A stretch of DNA of 64,000 nt from Rhizobium rhizoryzae (GCF_011046895.1 NZ_CP049250.1:248001-312000); one strand, 5' to 3'. Numbered from the stretch's first letter, positions 36,475-45,699 are shown. Notes: generated by a model not told the origin, from the letters alone. Program-made: numbers and translations.

Positions 36475-37458
36475 ATGTTTCGCAGGATTGGATATACTTT
36501 GGCGGGTCTGGCGTTGGCACTTGGGGTCATTGTTCCAGTTGCCGCGCCAGTAGCTCTGGCGCAGTCGGATGCTCCGCTGACATTGCTGGTCGGCTATTCG
36601 GCTGGCGGCAGCGCAGACCTAGCTGCGCGCATCATTGCGCCGGAGATCTCCGCCCGCATTGGCCGCACCGTCATCGTCGAAAATGCGACCGGCGCCAGCG
36701 GCATGATCGCACTGCAGAAACTGGTCAATGGAGCAGCCGACGGCAACACCATCTACTATGGCGGCTTCGACACGGTGGCAGTGCCTATGACCAACGCCAA
36801 AGTAAAGATTAATTGGGAGGCGGATACGATCGCGATTGGCCGCACGACAACGACCTCCATGGCGATGGTTGTGCCGGCCCAGTCCGAACACAAGGACATG
36901 GCAGCGCTCATCGCCGCCGCAAAGGCAGCACCGGAAAGCGTCAGCTACGGTTCTCCCGGAATAGGCTCTGCACAGCATTTGCTGGGCGAGATCATTGCCC
37001 AACGTGCGGGCGTTAAAATGCTGCACGCGCCTTATCGCGGCGGCGCGCAGGTGACCAATGATCTCCTCGCCGGCGTTCTGGATTCCGCGGTTCTCACGCT
37101 ATCTACGGCCTTGCCGCTTGCCAAGGAAGGCAAGATCCGGGTGCTGGCCGTTTCGGGAACCGAGCGTGCCGCGCAGCTTCCGGACGTGCCGACGCTGTCC
37201 GAGCTGCCGGGGCTAAACGGCCTGTCACTGCCGTTGTGGCAGGGCGTGTTTGCCAAGGCCGGGTCAAAGCCGGACTTTGTCACTGCGCTGGATAAGGCGA
37301 TTGCGGAAGCCCTGGCGACGCCGACCGTGCAGAAGCGCTATGCCGACGTGGGCTTCACCGCAGCACCGCTTGCCTCTGCTACCTTCAAGACTTTCGTCGG
37401 GCAGCAGGCCGCCACCTACAAGGGTGTCATCGACAGCGCAAAGATCGTTTCGGAATAA
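36475..37458 (+). CDS. tctC: Tripartite tricarboxylate transporter substrate-binding protein
   Basis: A protein of 327 residues. A Sec signal peptide ends ALAQ near residue 30. The Bug/TctC fold shows VGYSAGGSADLAARIIAPEI (ligand loop), VIVENATGASGMIAL, and YGSPGIGSAQHLLGE. The start ATG at 36475 follows GGAGGAGG. It captures a carboxylate in the periplasm and delivers it to TctAB. The ligand is unknown; the adjacent lyase suggests a dicarboxylate or amino-dicarboxylate. Confidence 0.93.
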   Translation: MFRRIGYTLAGLALALGVIVPVAAPVALAQSDAPLTLLVGYSAGGSADLAARIIAPEISARIGRTVIVENATGASGMIALQKLVNGAADGNTIYYGGFDTVAVPMTNAKVKINWEADTIAIGRTTTTSMAMVVPAQSEHKDMAALIAAAKAAPESVSYGSPGIGSAQHLLGEIIAQRAGVKMLHAPYRGGAQVTNDLLAGVLDSAVLTLSTALPLAKEGKIRVLAVSGTERAAQLPDVPTLSELPGLNGLSLPLWQGVFAKAGSKPDFVTALDKAIAEALATPTVQKRYADVGFTAAPLASATFKTFVGQQAATYKGVIDSAKIVSE

Positions 37459-37469
37459 ATCATTGGTAT

Positions 37470-37506
37470 CGCGGCGTTGCGATTTTCGTGGCGCCGCGGC
37501 TTTTTT
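37470..37506 (+). terminator. Rho-independent terminator after tctC
   Basis: The stem CGCGGCG...CGCCGCG has seven perfect pairs and is followed by GC and a run of six T. It lies between tctC and the lyase gene, so read-through must be partial if the lyase shares the promoter. Confidence 0.8.
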
Positions 37507-37533
37507 CGTTCAAAGATTGACTGAGGTTACCGC

Positions 37534-38877
37534 ATGACCATCGGCATGTTCACGTCCTTTATCACCCGGCACTGGTTTAGCCCGACCGCGATCCGCATCT
37601 GGTCGGACGACGCGACCCTGCAGGCATGGCTGGATGTGGAGGCGGCGCTGGCACGCGCCCAGGCAGAGCTCCAGATGATCCCGCAGGACGCCGCAGACCG
37701 GATCGCAAGCTGCTGCCGCGCCGAAGGTTTCGATCACGAACGCCTCAGTCGCGAAATTGCCTTCGCGCAACATCCCTTTGTGCCCGTGCTCAAGCAATTG
37801 GAAGAACGCTGCGGCGAGCCGGCGGCTGGCTACGTGCACTGGGGCGCCACCACCCAGAACATCTTCGACACAGCAATTGCTCTTCAGTTGAAGCAAACCC
37901 ATGCGCATCTAACCGACGTAGTGCAGCGGTGCGAGGATCATGCCAGCCGGCTTGCCGATCAGCATAAGGCGACCCTGCAAGCTGGTCGCACTCATGGACA
38001 GCACGCCTTGCCAATGACGTTCGGCTTCAAAGCCGCTGCTTGGTATGCCGAACTGCGCCGCGGAAGGGAGCGCCTTCAAGCAAGGGCAGATGGCGCCTTC
38101 CTCACATACTTCGGCGGAGCCATTGGGACGTTCGCGGCCATGGGCGGCAAGGGTCGGGCCGTGGAAGAAGCGGCCGCCAGCCTGCTTGGCCTTGCGCCTG
38201 CAAGGCTGCCGGTGCGCTCGTCCTTTGATCGGGTGGCAGATTATCTTGGCGGCTTTGCCCTCTTGGCTGGCACGCTACAGAAGATCGCTGGCGACATCGT
38301 CTTCATGCAGAGGACAGAAATAGGTGAAGTGGAAGAAGCCTTCCACATGGGCAAGGTTGGCAGCTCGACCATGGCCCAGAAGCGAAACCCCTCGGCAGCC
38401 CTCGTTCTGGTGAGCCTCTGCCGCCTTTTGAAGGCACGCGTGCCGCTCATCCTGTCAAGCATGGTTCGCATGGACGAAGGTGATTCATCGGCCACCAACG
38501 TGTCCGACATAGTCGTAAGCGAGATGGCGATCCTGGCTGCATCGATCGCCGAAGCCGCAGAACGCGTGCTCGGCAGTCTCCAGGTGAACGAGGCGGCCAT
38601 GGCCCGTAATCTTGAGCTCACACAAGGGTTGATCATGTCTGAAGCGGCCATGATGCAGCTATCTCCAATGATCGGGCGCCACAGGGCCCATCATCTTCTC
38701 TACGAGGCCGCCCAGGAAACAGCCACGCGCGGAACGCCATTCGTTGAAACAATGCGGCATGCCCTACACAGTGTCGAGCTCGGCGACGTGCACTTGGCTC
38801 TCTCTCCATCGGCATATCTCGGCGAGATCAGGGAGATTATCAGGGGCGGCTCGAGTGATGAGGAGCCGCAGTCGTAA
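37534..38877 (+). CDS. Fumarase/aspartase-superfamily lyase (adenylosuccinate lyase or carboxymuconate cycloisomerase type)
   Basis: A protein of 447 residues, a soluble homotetramer-type fold. The superfamily signature is GSSTMAQKRNP near 278-288, with the upstream THGQHALPMTFG and HWGATTQNIFDT regions that place it near adenylosuccinate lyase and 3-carboxy-cis,cis-muconate cycloisomerase. It probably cleaves or rearranges a dicarboxylate imported by the TctABC system. Its place outside purine loci argues against a housekeeping adenylosuccinate lyase. A terminator hairpin follows at 38894. Confidence 0.88.
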   Translation: MTIGMFTSFITRHWFSPTAIRIWSDDATLQAWLDVEAALARAQAELQMIPQDAADRIASCCRAEGFDHERLSREIAFAQHPFVPVLKQLEERCGEPAAGYVHWGATTQNIFDTAIALQLKQTHAHLTDVVQRCEDHASRLADQHKATLQAGRTHGQHALPMTFGFKAAAWYAELRRGRERLQARADGAFLTYFGGAIGTFAAMGGKGRAVEEAAASLLGLAPARLPVRSSFDRVADYLGGFALLAGTLQKIAGDIVFMQRTEIGEVEEAFHMGKVGSSTMAQKRNPSAALVLVSLCRLLKARVPLILSSMVRMDEGDSSATNVSDIVVSEMAILAASIAEAAERVLGSLQVNEAAMARNLELTQGLIMSEAAMMQLSPMIGRHRAHHLLYEAAQETATRGTPFVETMRHALHSVELGDVHLALSPSAYLGEIREIIRGGSSDEEPQS

Positions 38878-38893
38878 GGGGATGTAATCGCGA

Positions 38894-38925
38894 GCCGAGC
38901 CCGTCGTAACCACGACAGGCTCGGC
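38894..38925 (+). terminator. Hairpin after the lyase gene
   Basis: The stem GCCGAGCC...GGCTCGGC has eight perfect pairs, with an inner GTCGT-AACC-ACGAC helix. There is no strong T run after it. It probably ends the tctC-lyase transcript. Confidence 0.65.
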
Positions 38926-39061
38926 GGCTTAGATCTCGTTCCTCCGCAAGGTCAAATCAAAGTTGCTGCGCTCGAAAAACTCACGACTCAACGTCTGCAG
39001 TGACGGCAAAAATGCTGCCGTGCGCTTCATCGCGGCGAGACTGCAAAGTCAAAGTCTGAGA

Positions 39062-39412
39062 GCGGAAATTATTGCCGCTCTGGCGCCCTATTGACGGATA
39101 TCCAAAGCCAGGGCACAACGGTGGCATCCATGGTTGCTTGCGATTGGAAAACAGAGGGAATTTCAAGGCTTTTTCATTAACCCATTGAAATCATGTGAGA
39201 ATCCAGGTCTCCCAAGCAAGTCATTTTTGACTGATTTTTCGATCCAGATTAGCGATTATCTCCCTCGCGGGAAAGTGGCGTCTTCACAATAAGTTAAGCG
39301 ATCTCGGCCGCAATTTTTTGGCCATCCGTCGCGTTCGAAGGCGGCTAGCAAAAATTGGCTGGGGACCCGCAAGCACTGATTACAACCTAGGCCGATAGTA
39401 GACGGGCCATTT
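39062..39412 (+). repeat. Dispersed repeat, copy F
   Basis: The left end is AGCGGAAATTATTGCCGCTC and the usual boxes follow, though TTGACTGATGCCC is changed to TTGACGGATATCC. Positions 39185-39369 are identical to copy G at 52205-52389, while the left parts differ. The hairpin AGTCA-TTTT-TGACT at 39219-39232 is followed by a T run. The right-end palindrome is degenerate (GGCCGATAGTAGACGGGCC). It separates the transporter locus from the LysR-aldehyde dehydrogenase locus. Confidence 0.9.
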
Positions 39413-39755
39413 CAAACTCTTCGCATCGAGAAGCAGACATGGATGAATGCAAGCACTCAGATGCCGATGCTTTCCGCTGCGATGGCCGAGCAATGTTGTC
39501 TCAGGCGAGCCTGCAGCGCCTCGATGCATGGCCCCTCCTCTTCCTGAAGATTACGAGGCAGCCGTGTCCTCAAGTTGGAACGGGGGCCGGCTTTGCGGAC
39601 TATATTCGTATGCTCGATCGGGAGCACGGACCAGAGCCGGAGCTACGGCTCTTCTGTTGCATCTGCCCGAGTCGATGACTACGCTTACCATAGCTTGGTC
39701 GAGGCGACGCAGCCTGGAACCTTCAGCCCCGCGCGACACGGTTATCGTTTCGCCT
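39413..39755. other. Gene-free stretch before the LysR gene
   Basis: No convincing gene is visible. A 79-codon plus-strand frame starting at 39439 lacks a good ribosome-binding site and overlaps other frames of similar quality. I see no clear hairpin or repeat beyond the end of copy F. Confidence 0.4.
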
Positions 39756-40655
39756 TTACCAGTCGCGCACCGGGCTCCGACGGATCAGCTCGATGAATGC
39801 GCGCAGCTTGGACGGTATATGCCGCCTGTTTGCGAAGTAGAGACTGAGGCCCGGATAGGAAGGCGACCAGTCCTCGAGAACGGGTACGAGATCGCCGGAA
39901 GCGATATGGCGCGCGACAGCATGTTCACCCAGGTATGCGAGCCCGAAACCGGCGAGAGCCGCCTCCAGTATTAGGTCGGATGCATCGAATGTGAGATGAC
40001 CCGAGACATCGATCAGGACGGTTTCACCGCGCCTTTCAAACTCCCAACGATAGAGCCTTCCGCCCGTCATGCGCATCTGAATACAGCGATGCCGGGACAG
40101 ATCGCCGGGGACGACGGGCTTGTCACGACCTTCGAAATAGTGCGGCGAGCCAACCACGAAGGAGCGCATTTTCGAAATGATGGGCACTGCGATCATGTCG
40201 GGTGAAATTGCCTCGGTGAGACGAATGCCGGCATCGAAGCCCTTGCCGATCACATCGACCAGCGCATTCTCGGTGACCACTTCCAGTTCCACTTCCGGAT
40301 AACGGCGGGCATATTCCAGTAGAAGCGGTTGGAGCAGGATACGTGCCGCGCCCGGCGCCATGTTCAGCCGCAGCCTTCCAGACGGCCGATCGGCATGTTC
40401 CCCGACATTCTCGATGGCTTTTTCCAGCGTCTGCAGGGCTGGGCCGATTTCGGATAGGAATTGCTCCCCTGCCGCGGAAAGAGCCACGCTTCTGGTGGTT
40501 CGGTTGAACAGCCTGACGGCAAGGCGTTCCTCCAGCGCCGCGATTGCATGGCTCAAAGCCGATGATGACATACCTAACTCGCGCGCGGCAGCCCGGAATC
40601 CGCCATGGCGAGCCACCGCAGCAACCGCCTCCAATTCGATGAGGCTCGCCCTCAT
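39756..40655 (-). CDS. LysR family transcriptional regulator
   Basis: A protein of 299 residues. The N-terminal helix-turn-helix contains FRAAARELGMSSSALSHAI and LFNRTTRSVALSAAG. The effector domain has DAGIRLTEAI and GFGLAYLGE, typical of the branch that controls oxidoreductases and dehydrogenases. It is divergent from the aldehyde dehydrogenase gene with 98 bp between, so it is probably the regulator of that gene. Confidence 0.9.
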   Translation of the reverse strand: MRASLIELEAVAAVARHGGFRAAARELGMSSSALSHAIAALEERLAVRLFNRTTRSVALSAAGEQFLSEIGPALQTLEKAIENVGEHADRPSGRLRLNMAPGAARILLQPLLLEYARRYPEVELEVVTENALVDVIGKGFDAGIRLTEAISPDMIAVPIISKMRSFVVGSPHYFEGRDKPVVPGDLSRHRCIQMRMTGGRLYRWEFERRGETVLIDVSGHLTFDASDLILEAALAGFGLAYLGEHAVARHIASGDLVPVLEDWSPSYPGLSLYFANRRHIPSKLRAFIELIRRSPVRDW

Positions 40656-40753
40656 TGCGCGATCCAGTTCATCAGCTCGTCCACTTTTGTCCTACTATTC
40701 GCAACACATAACGGATGTCATTTTTCCCGTGAAGTCATTGCAGGAGAAACGAC

Positions 40754-42169
40754 ATGCATATCATCGAGCGCATTTACATTGACGGCGCCTTCGTCGAACC
40801 TCATGGCACCCAATGGGCGCCGCTCTTCAATCCGGCCACAGAGGAACAGATTGGTACCGTGCGCCTGGCCGATGCGGAGGATGCCGATCGCGCGGTGGCG
40901 GCCGCTAAGCGCACCTTTACAGCTTTCTCCAACACCTCCAGGGAAGAACGGATCGAGATGCTCCGCCGGCTGCACGCGGCCGTGGCCGACCGTGCAAGCG
41001 ATCTCGTCGAGGCCATGCGCGAAGAATATGGCGCTCCATCAAGCTTCATCGATTTTTCGGCGCCGAGAGCGGGCAACGTCTTTCTCGACATGGCCAAGAC
41101 ACTGGAAGCCTATGAGTTCAGACGCCGTATCGGCGGTGCAGAAGTCGAGATGCGTCCCTCTGGTGTCGCCGTCGCAATCACCCCCTGGAACAGCAATTAC
41201 AGTTTCATATGCGGAAAACTCTCTGCTGCGATCGCCGCGGGCGCCACGATGGTGATCAAGCCTTCGGAAATGAGCGCCATCCAGACCAGAGTGATCACGG
41301 AATGCCTGCACGCCGCAGGGCTGCCCGATGGCGTCTTCAACATCGTCACCGGCGACGGAGCGGTCGTCGGCGCCGCACTGGCGGCCCACCGCGACGTGTC
41401 GAAAATCACCTTCACCGGATCGACGGCCACAGGCCGGACGATTGTCCGCATGGCCGCCGAAACCATGAAGCGCGTGACGATGGAACTCGGCGGCAAGGGC
41501 CCCAGCATCATTCTCGATGATGCCGATCTCGACGTCGTTATTCCACAGGTGCTTGCTGCGGGATTCCTGAACAGCAGTCAGGCCTGCATAGCCGGAACAC
41601 GCATTCTTGCACCACTCGCCAGGTTCGGTGAAATCGAAGGCCGCCTTCAGGAGGCGGTCAAGGATTTCAAGGTGGGCGACCCCAAGGACAAAAGCGTCCG
41701 CATCGGCCCGATGGTCAGCCAGAAACAATGGGACCGCGTCCAGTCCTATATCAGGCTGGGCCAGGAAGAAGGCGCTCGGCTGCTCGCCGGTGGCGAGGGA
41801 CGGCCGGAAGGTCTGTCGCGCGGCTGGTTCGTGCGTCCCACCATATTTACCGGCGTGAACAACGGCATGCGCATCGCCCGCGAGGAGATCTTCGGGCCAG
41901 TCCTGTCCCTTATTCCGTATCACGACGAGGAAGAGGCCGTCGCGGTAGCAAACGACACCGATTACGGCCTGCAGGCGCAGGTCTTTTCATCCGATGTTTT
42001 GCGAGCACGGCGTGTGGCAGGCAGGATCATGGCAGGCCGGGTCATTCTCAATGGCGCTCCTCACGAACCGCTGGCACCATTCGGCGGCTTCAAGCAATCC
42101 GGCTTCGGACGGGAATTCGGTGTCTTCGGCCTTGAGGCATTTCTCGAACCGCGTGCAATCCTTGGCTGA
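40754..42169 (+). CDS. NAD(P)-dependent aldehyde dehydrogenase
   Basis: A protein of 471 residues, near the usual length. Catalytic features are visible: the Asn in ITPWNSNYSF, the general-base Glu in TMELGGKGPSI, and the nucleophilic Cys in SSQACIAGTRI. The cofactor region contains TFTGSTATGRTI and the C-terminal FGGFKQSGFGREFG. The start ATG at 40754 has GCAGGAGAAAC upstream. It oxidises an aldehyde to the acid in the cytoplasm; the substrate is unknown. It is divergent from a LysR gene, its likely regulator. Confidence 0.93.
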   Translation: MHIIERIYIDGAFVEPHGTQWAPLFNPATEEQIGTVRLADAEDADRAVAAAKRTFTAFSNTSREERIEMLRRLHAAVADRASDLVEAMREEYGAPSSFIDFSAPRAGNVFLDMAKTLEAYEFRRRIGGAEVEMRPSGVAVAITPWNSNYSFICGKLSAAIAAGATMVIKPSEMSAIQTRVITECLHAAGLPDGVFNIVTGDGAVVGAALAAHRDVSKITFTGSTATGRTIVRMAAETMKRVTMELGGKGPSIILDDADLDVVIPQVLAAGFLNSSQACIAGTRILAPLARFGEIEGRLQEAVKDFKVGDPKDKSVRIGPMVSQKQWDRVQSYIRLGQEEGARLLAGGEGRPEGLSRGWFVRPTIFTGVNNGMRIAREEIFGPVLSLIPYHDEEEAVAVANDTDYGLQAQVFSSDVLRARRVAGRIMAGRVILNGAPHEPLAPFGGFKQSGFGREFGVFGLEAFLEPRAILG

Positions 42170-42218
42170 GGAGCAGACACATTTCAGAGTGAGGCAGTGG
42201 GCAATTTGCGCCGTCGTC

Positions 42219-43817
42219 TCACGAATTGGACGAGGTGCGGCCAGCGAGATCCAGCCGCCCGTTCAGCCCGACATTTTCGAGGAAGGCGTCATCATGGCTG
42301 ACGATCAGGAGCGCACCGTCATAGGCTCGCAGCACCGCTTCGATCGTCTCGATCGACTCGATGTCGAGATGATTGGTCGGTTCATCCAGGATCAACAATG
42401 ACGGAGGAGTGGAACCGCCGAGCACGCAGGCAAGGCCCGCACGCAGAATCTGTCCGCCGCTCAAGGTTTCCACACGCTGGAGGGCGGCGTCGGCGCGAAA
42501 GCGAAAGCTGGCCAGGGCGGCCCGGCAAGCATTTTCAGTTGCTCCGGGGTTCAGTCGCTTGAAATTACCGAGGATGTTCTTGCTGCGATCGAGAAGGTTG
42601 ACACTTTGGTCCAGCATGGTTGCAGGGACAGAAAGCGTGACCTTACCGGCTATGGGCATGATCTCTCCCGTGATCACCCTCAGGAGCGTAGTCTTGCCTG
42701 ATCCGTTCGGGCCCGAAATCGCTATACGCTCGGGACCGACCAGCGAAAAGGACAAATCACGGATGATGGGATGTCCCTTGTCATAGCCCGCCGCAACGCG
42801 ATCAAGTGACAGGACCGCCTTGCCGGCAGGCAGGTTCGCCGGGGGCAGATGGATCGAAAAAGGCTGGAGCACTTCGACTCTCGCCTTGGCGGATGCAACC
42901 GCGCCCAAGGCATCGGCGCGCTGTCGCTCGGCGAGTTCCGCGACCTTGCCTCGACTAGCCTCTGCGATGCTTTTCCGTCGACCGAGGAGAATCTTCGGCA
43001 TGTCTCCTTTTTCTGCCATGCGGTTACCAGCGGCATTCCGTCGGTCCTGTCGTTCCGCCAGCGCCTTCGCCTTGCGGTCGATTTCGTCGGCAGTTTTTTG
43101 AGCATGAGCGAGGCTCTGTTCCGCAGCATTCAGCTCGATCGCCTTTGCCGACCGATAGTCGCTCCAATTGCCGCCATAGCGCTTCGCTCCAAGAGTGGTC
43201 AGTTCAACAATGGCATCCATGTTCTCAAGCAATCCGCGATCATGGCTGATGACGATGGCTCCACCTTTCCATCTCTTGAGGAAATCGATGACTGCCTGCC
43301 GACCGGCGCTGTCCAGGTTGTTGGTCGGTTCATCCAAAAGCAGAAAGTCAGGCTCGTGAAACAGGGCTGCAGCGAGAGCGGCCCGCGTGCGCTGTCCGCC
43401 GGATAAATGGCTGAGCAACGTATCCGCTTCGGCATGGAGGTCGAAGCGGACGAGGGCCGCATGGATTCTTTCCCTGATGGTCCAGTCTGCCTCCGCAAGT
43501 TCCTCCAGGCTGGCTCGCCCGGTTCCTGCTCGGGTCAGCACGTCGATTGTGTGCCTTGTACCGAAAAGGTCCGCCACCGTCTCATTAGGATCGACGTCCA
43601 GCATCTGTCGGACGAGCGCGATCTTGCCCTCGGCGGAGATTGTTCCCCCGGACGGAGAAAGCACGCCGGCGATAATTTTGAGCAGGGTCGTTTTGCCTAC
43701 CCCGTTTCGCCCGACCAGACCGACCCGCTCTTGTCCCACCGACAGGTCCAGGCCCTGAAAAACCGGATCCCCCTGCGGTCTTGTCCAGGAAATCCGCGAA
43801 AGCACAATTGACGGCAT
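42219..43817 (-). CDS. ABC-F family ATP-binding protein
   Basis: A protein of 532 residues with two ABC domains and no membrane segment. The first domain has GRNGVGKTTLLK, LSGGQRTRAAL and DEPTNNLD. The second has GPNGSGKTTLLR, LSGGQILRAGLA and DEPTNHLD. A charged linker of about 80 residues (residues 230-310) lies between them, the part that reaches the ribosomal tRNA site in ABC-F proteins. The start ATG is at 43817. It faces a TetR gene across a perfect palindrome. It could be a ribosome-protection resistance factor or a translation factor; the sequence does not decide. Confidence 0.88.
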   Translation of the reverse strand: MPSIVLSRISWTRPQGDPVFQGLDLSVGQERVGLVGRNGVGKTTLLKIIAGVLSPSGGTISAEGKIALVRQMLDVDPNETVADLFGTRHTIDVLTRAGTGRASLEELAEADWTIRERIHAALVRFDLHAEADTLLSHLSGGQRTRAALAAALFHEPDFLLLDEPTNNLDSAGRQAVIDFLKRWKGGAIVISHDRGLLENMDAIVELTTLGAKRYGGNWSDYRSAKAIELNAAEQSLAHAQKTADEIDRKAKALAERQDRRNAAGNRMAEKGDMPKILLGRRKSIAEASRGKVAELAERQRADALGAVASAKARVEVLQPFSIHLPPANLPAGKAVLSLDRVAAGYDKGHPIIRDLSFSLVGPERIAISGPNGSGKTTLLRVITGEIMPIAGKVTLSVPATMLDQSVNLLDRSKNILGNFKRLNPGATENACRAALASFRFRADAALQRVETLSGGQILRAGLACVLGGSTPPSLLILDEPTNHLDIESIETIEAVLRAYDGALLIVSHDDAFLENVGLNGRLDLAGRTSSNS

Positions 43818-43842
43818 ATGAAACCTGTTGCATGAAATTAAC

Positions 43843-43858
43843 AGCACGATATCGTGCT
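43843..43858. promoter_or_regulatory. Palindromic operator between ABC-F and TetR genes
   Basis: AGCACGAT-ATCGTGCT is a perfect 16-bp palindrome. It lies 26 bp upstream of the ABC-F start and 74 bp before the TetR start. It is the likely site for the TetR protein, controlling both genes. Confidence 0.65.
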
Positions 43859-43931
43859 TTTATCGGATACTGCAGGTTCAGGCAATGGTCACCAGCATCA
43901 AGTTCTTCTCGCTTCAACTGACTTGTGCCCC

Positions 43932-44573
43932 ATGACGACAGCACCGCCACGTCCTGGTGGACGACCGACACGCGAGGAGGCAGCGAAGCTCACCACGCAG
44001 ATTCTGGATGACGCTCGAGCCATTTTTGCATCGAAGGGTGTTGCAAATGCCTCAATGGAAGAAATCGCTGCGCGACAGGCAATCTCGAAACATACACTTT
44101 ACCGGCGCTACCCGAACAAGCAGGCGCTTCTCGAGGCGGTGGTCGAGCGCGACCTTGTCAGGTTTCGTGCAACACTCGCGCAGGCGGCAAAGCAGCATAA
44201 GGAGCCTTTGCTCGCCCTCCGAGCCGTTGCCTTCCAGTATTTTGAGTTTGGCACCGACAGGGACTATTCCGCTTTCTACCTGTCGGTCACGGCAGAGGCG
44301 GTTCTCTCCCCGTCTCTCCGAGAACGGCTGGCCGACTGGTCGAGGATCGCACTGGAACCCGTGATGGACGCGATCATCGCTGCTCAGGCTTCCGGCGCCG
44401 TCGTAACGGGCGACGCATCCGAAATATGCGCTGTCCTTATAGATCTGCTCGAAGGCGCCAATAACCGCATTCGCCGTGGCTTGCGGGACACTTCCGATGC
44501 AGCCGAACTCCTTCGGGTTTTCGAAAGCCGGTGGACCATTTTCCAGACTGCCCTGACACCGAAGTCCGATTGA
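43932..44573 (+). CDS. TetR/AcrR family transcriptional regulator
   Basis: A protein of 213 residues. The helix-turn-helix near residues 20-65 reads ASMEEIAARQAISKHTLYRRYP, and the C-terminal part is a helical ligand domain like that of the TetR_C-type regulators of drug resistance genes. The start ATG at 43932 is chosen because it gives the standard distance to the DNA-binding helix. Divergence from the ABC-F gene and the palindrome between suggest a drug-inducible repressor. Confidence 0.88.
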   Translation: MTTAPPRPGGRPTREEAAKLTTQILDDARAIFASKGVANASMEEIAARQAISKHTLYRRYPNKQALLEAVVERDLVRFRATLAQAAKQHKEPLLALRAVAFQYFEFGTDRDYSAFYLSVTAEAVLSPSLRERLADWSRIALEPVMDAIIAAQASGAVVTGDASEICAVLIDLLEGANNRIRRGLRDTSDAAELLRVFESRWTIFQTALTPKSD

Positions 44574-44589
44574 CCGGAGACAAGAACTC

Positions 44590-44949
44590 GTGACGACAAT
44601 CAACAATTCCAGCGACCTGTCCGAGATGCTCAACAAGGCGTTCGAAAAATTGGATCGAGACGGGGACGGAAAACTCAACGGCGACGAATTCAAGACCTTC
44701 AACGAACTCCTCAAACCCGGCATCGCTGTCAACAAGGAGGGCAAGCCAACCGTCGATTATAAAGAACGCATGGACCACGACGACGACGGGTGGGTCAGCC
44801 AGGATGAAATGAATTCGACACCTCTCTTGATGCCGGCAGACCTGTGCGATCCGAGCCTGAAATCAATGCTGGACTACCTGCTTCTGAAGGCTGATCCGTC
44901 AGCAATCGAAGCTGCACGCTTGGTGACGGAAGATGGAGAACAGGGCTGA
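44590..44949 (+). CDS. EF-hand calcium-binding protein
   Basis: A protein of 119 residues, probably cytoplasmic as no signal is seen. The first EF loop is DRDGDGKLNGDEF (residues about 22-34). The second, DHDDDGWVSQDEM (about 62-74), keeps the acidic positions but ends with Met after Glu. The start is GTG at 44590, only 16 bp after the TetR stop. It may bind calcium as a buffer or sensor; the partner is unknown. A terminator follows at 44958. Confidence 0.8.
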   Translation: MTTINNSSDLSEMLNKAFEKLDRDGDGKLNGDEFKTFNELLKPGIAVNKEGKPTVDYKERMDHDDDGWVSQDEMNSTPLLMPADLCDPSLKSMLDYLLLKADPSAIEAARLVTEDGEQG

Positions 44950-44957
44950 CAGCACCA

Positions 44958-44990
44958 GGGAGCGACCGGCCCAAAGCCGCTCCCTTCCCT
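44958..44990 (+). terminator. Terminator after the EF-hand gene
   Basis: The stem GGGAGCG...CGCTCCC has seven perfect pairs, with a pyrimidine tract (TTCCCTTCTTCC) after it. It starts 8 bp after the EF-hand stop. Confidence 0.7.
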
Positions 44991-45157
44991 TCTTCCAGCA
45001 TGACCATCCTTGAAAACCGACCGCCAGAGCGACGATACCCAGGGGCGATGGTTCCGGGGACAAGACGTCATAGATGCAGGGGGCTGCAAGAACGGCAAGC
45101 AGCAGCAAGCCCACGATCAGTCATTTCATGGCAAAACCCACGACGCGGCGTTTGTGC

Positions 45158-45574
45158 TCAGGCGAGTTTGAGCTCGACAGCGATATTGCCGCGCGTGGCC
45201 TTCGAATAAGGGCAGATCTGGTGGGCTGCATCGATCAGCGCGCGCGCCTGGTCAGGATCGATACCTGGCAGGCTGACGTTCAGGCGCGCCTGCAGGTGAA
45301 AGGCGTCTCCGGTCATCCCGAGATCTACTTCCGCGGCGATGGCCGTCTCTGCCGGCAGGCGGACCCCTTGCGTGGCGGCGGCCCTGCCAAGGGCACCGAT
45401 GAAGCAGGCTGACCAGCCGGCCGCGAAGAGCTGCTCGGGATTGGTTCCGGGCTTGCCGCTGCGAGGAGGCGAAAGCTTGACGTCGAGTTGTCCATCGTCG
45501 CTGTGCGCCGCGCCATCACGTCCGCCGGTTGTATGGGTCCTGCCGGTATAGAGGATCTTGTCGATCATGGTCAT
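45158..45574 (-). CDS. Ohr-type organic hydroperoxide resistance protein (OsmC family)
   Basis: A protein of 138 residues. Both redox Cys positions are present: AAGWSACFIGAL for the peroxidatic Cys and ICPYSKATRGN for the resolving Cys. TGRTHTTGGRDG at the N-terminus is typical of Ohr rather than OsmC. The start ATG at 45574 has GGAGTG upstream. It reduces organic hydroperoxides with a lipoyl protein as partner in known members. It may be regulated by an OhrR encoded elsewhere; none is seen here. Confidence 0.9.
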   Translation of the reverse strand: MTMIDKILYTGRTHTTGGRDGAAHSDDGQLDVKLSPPRSGKPGTNPEQLFAAGWSACFIGALGRAAATQGVRLPAETAIAAEVDLGMTGDAFHLQARLNVSLPGIDPDQARALIDAAHQICPYSKATRGNIAVELKLA

Positions 45575-45699
45575 GAAACACTCCTTTTTCTGTCGCACCC
45601 GCGACTTGGTTGACGGAGGTGTTTTGCCGTATGCAGGTATCCGGCATGTTTCGAGCCGGGGCATTTTTGTATCGCCGTGTAGCGCGATGCTGCGCCTCG

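Noticed and set aside
39439..39678. 79-codon frame starting MDECKHSD
   Set aside because: It has no good ribosome-binding site, Cys-rich irregular composition and competing frames on both strands.
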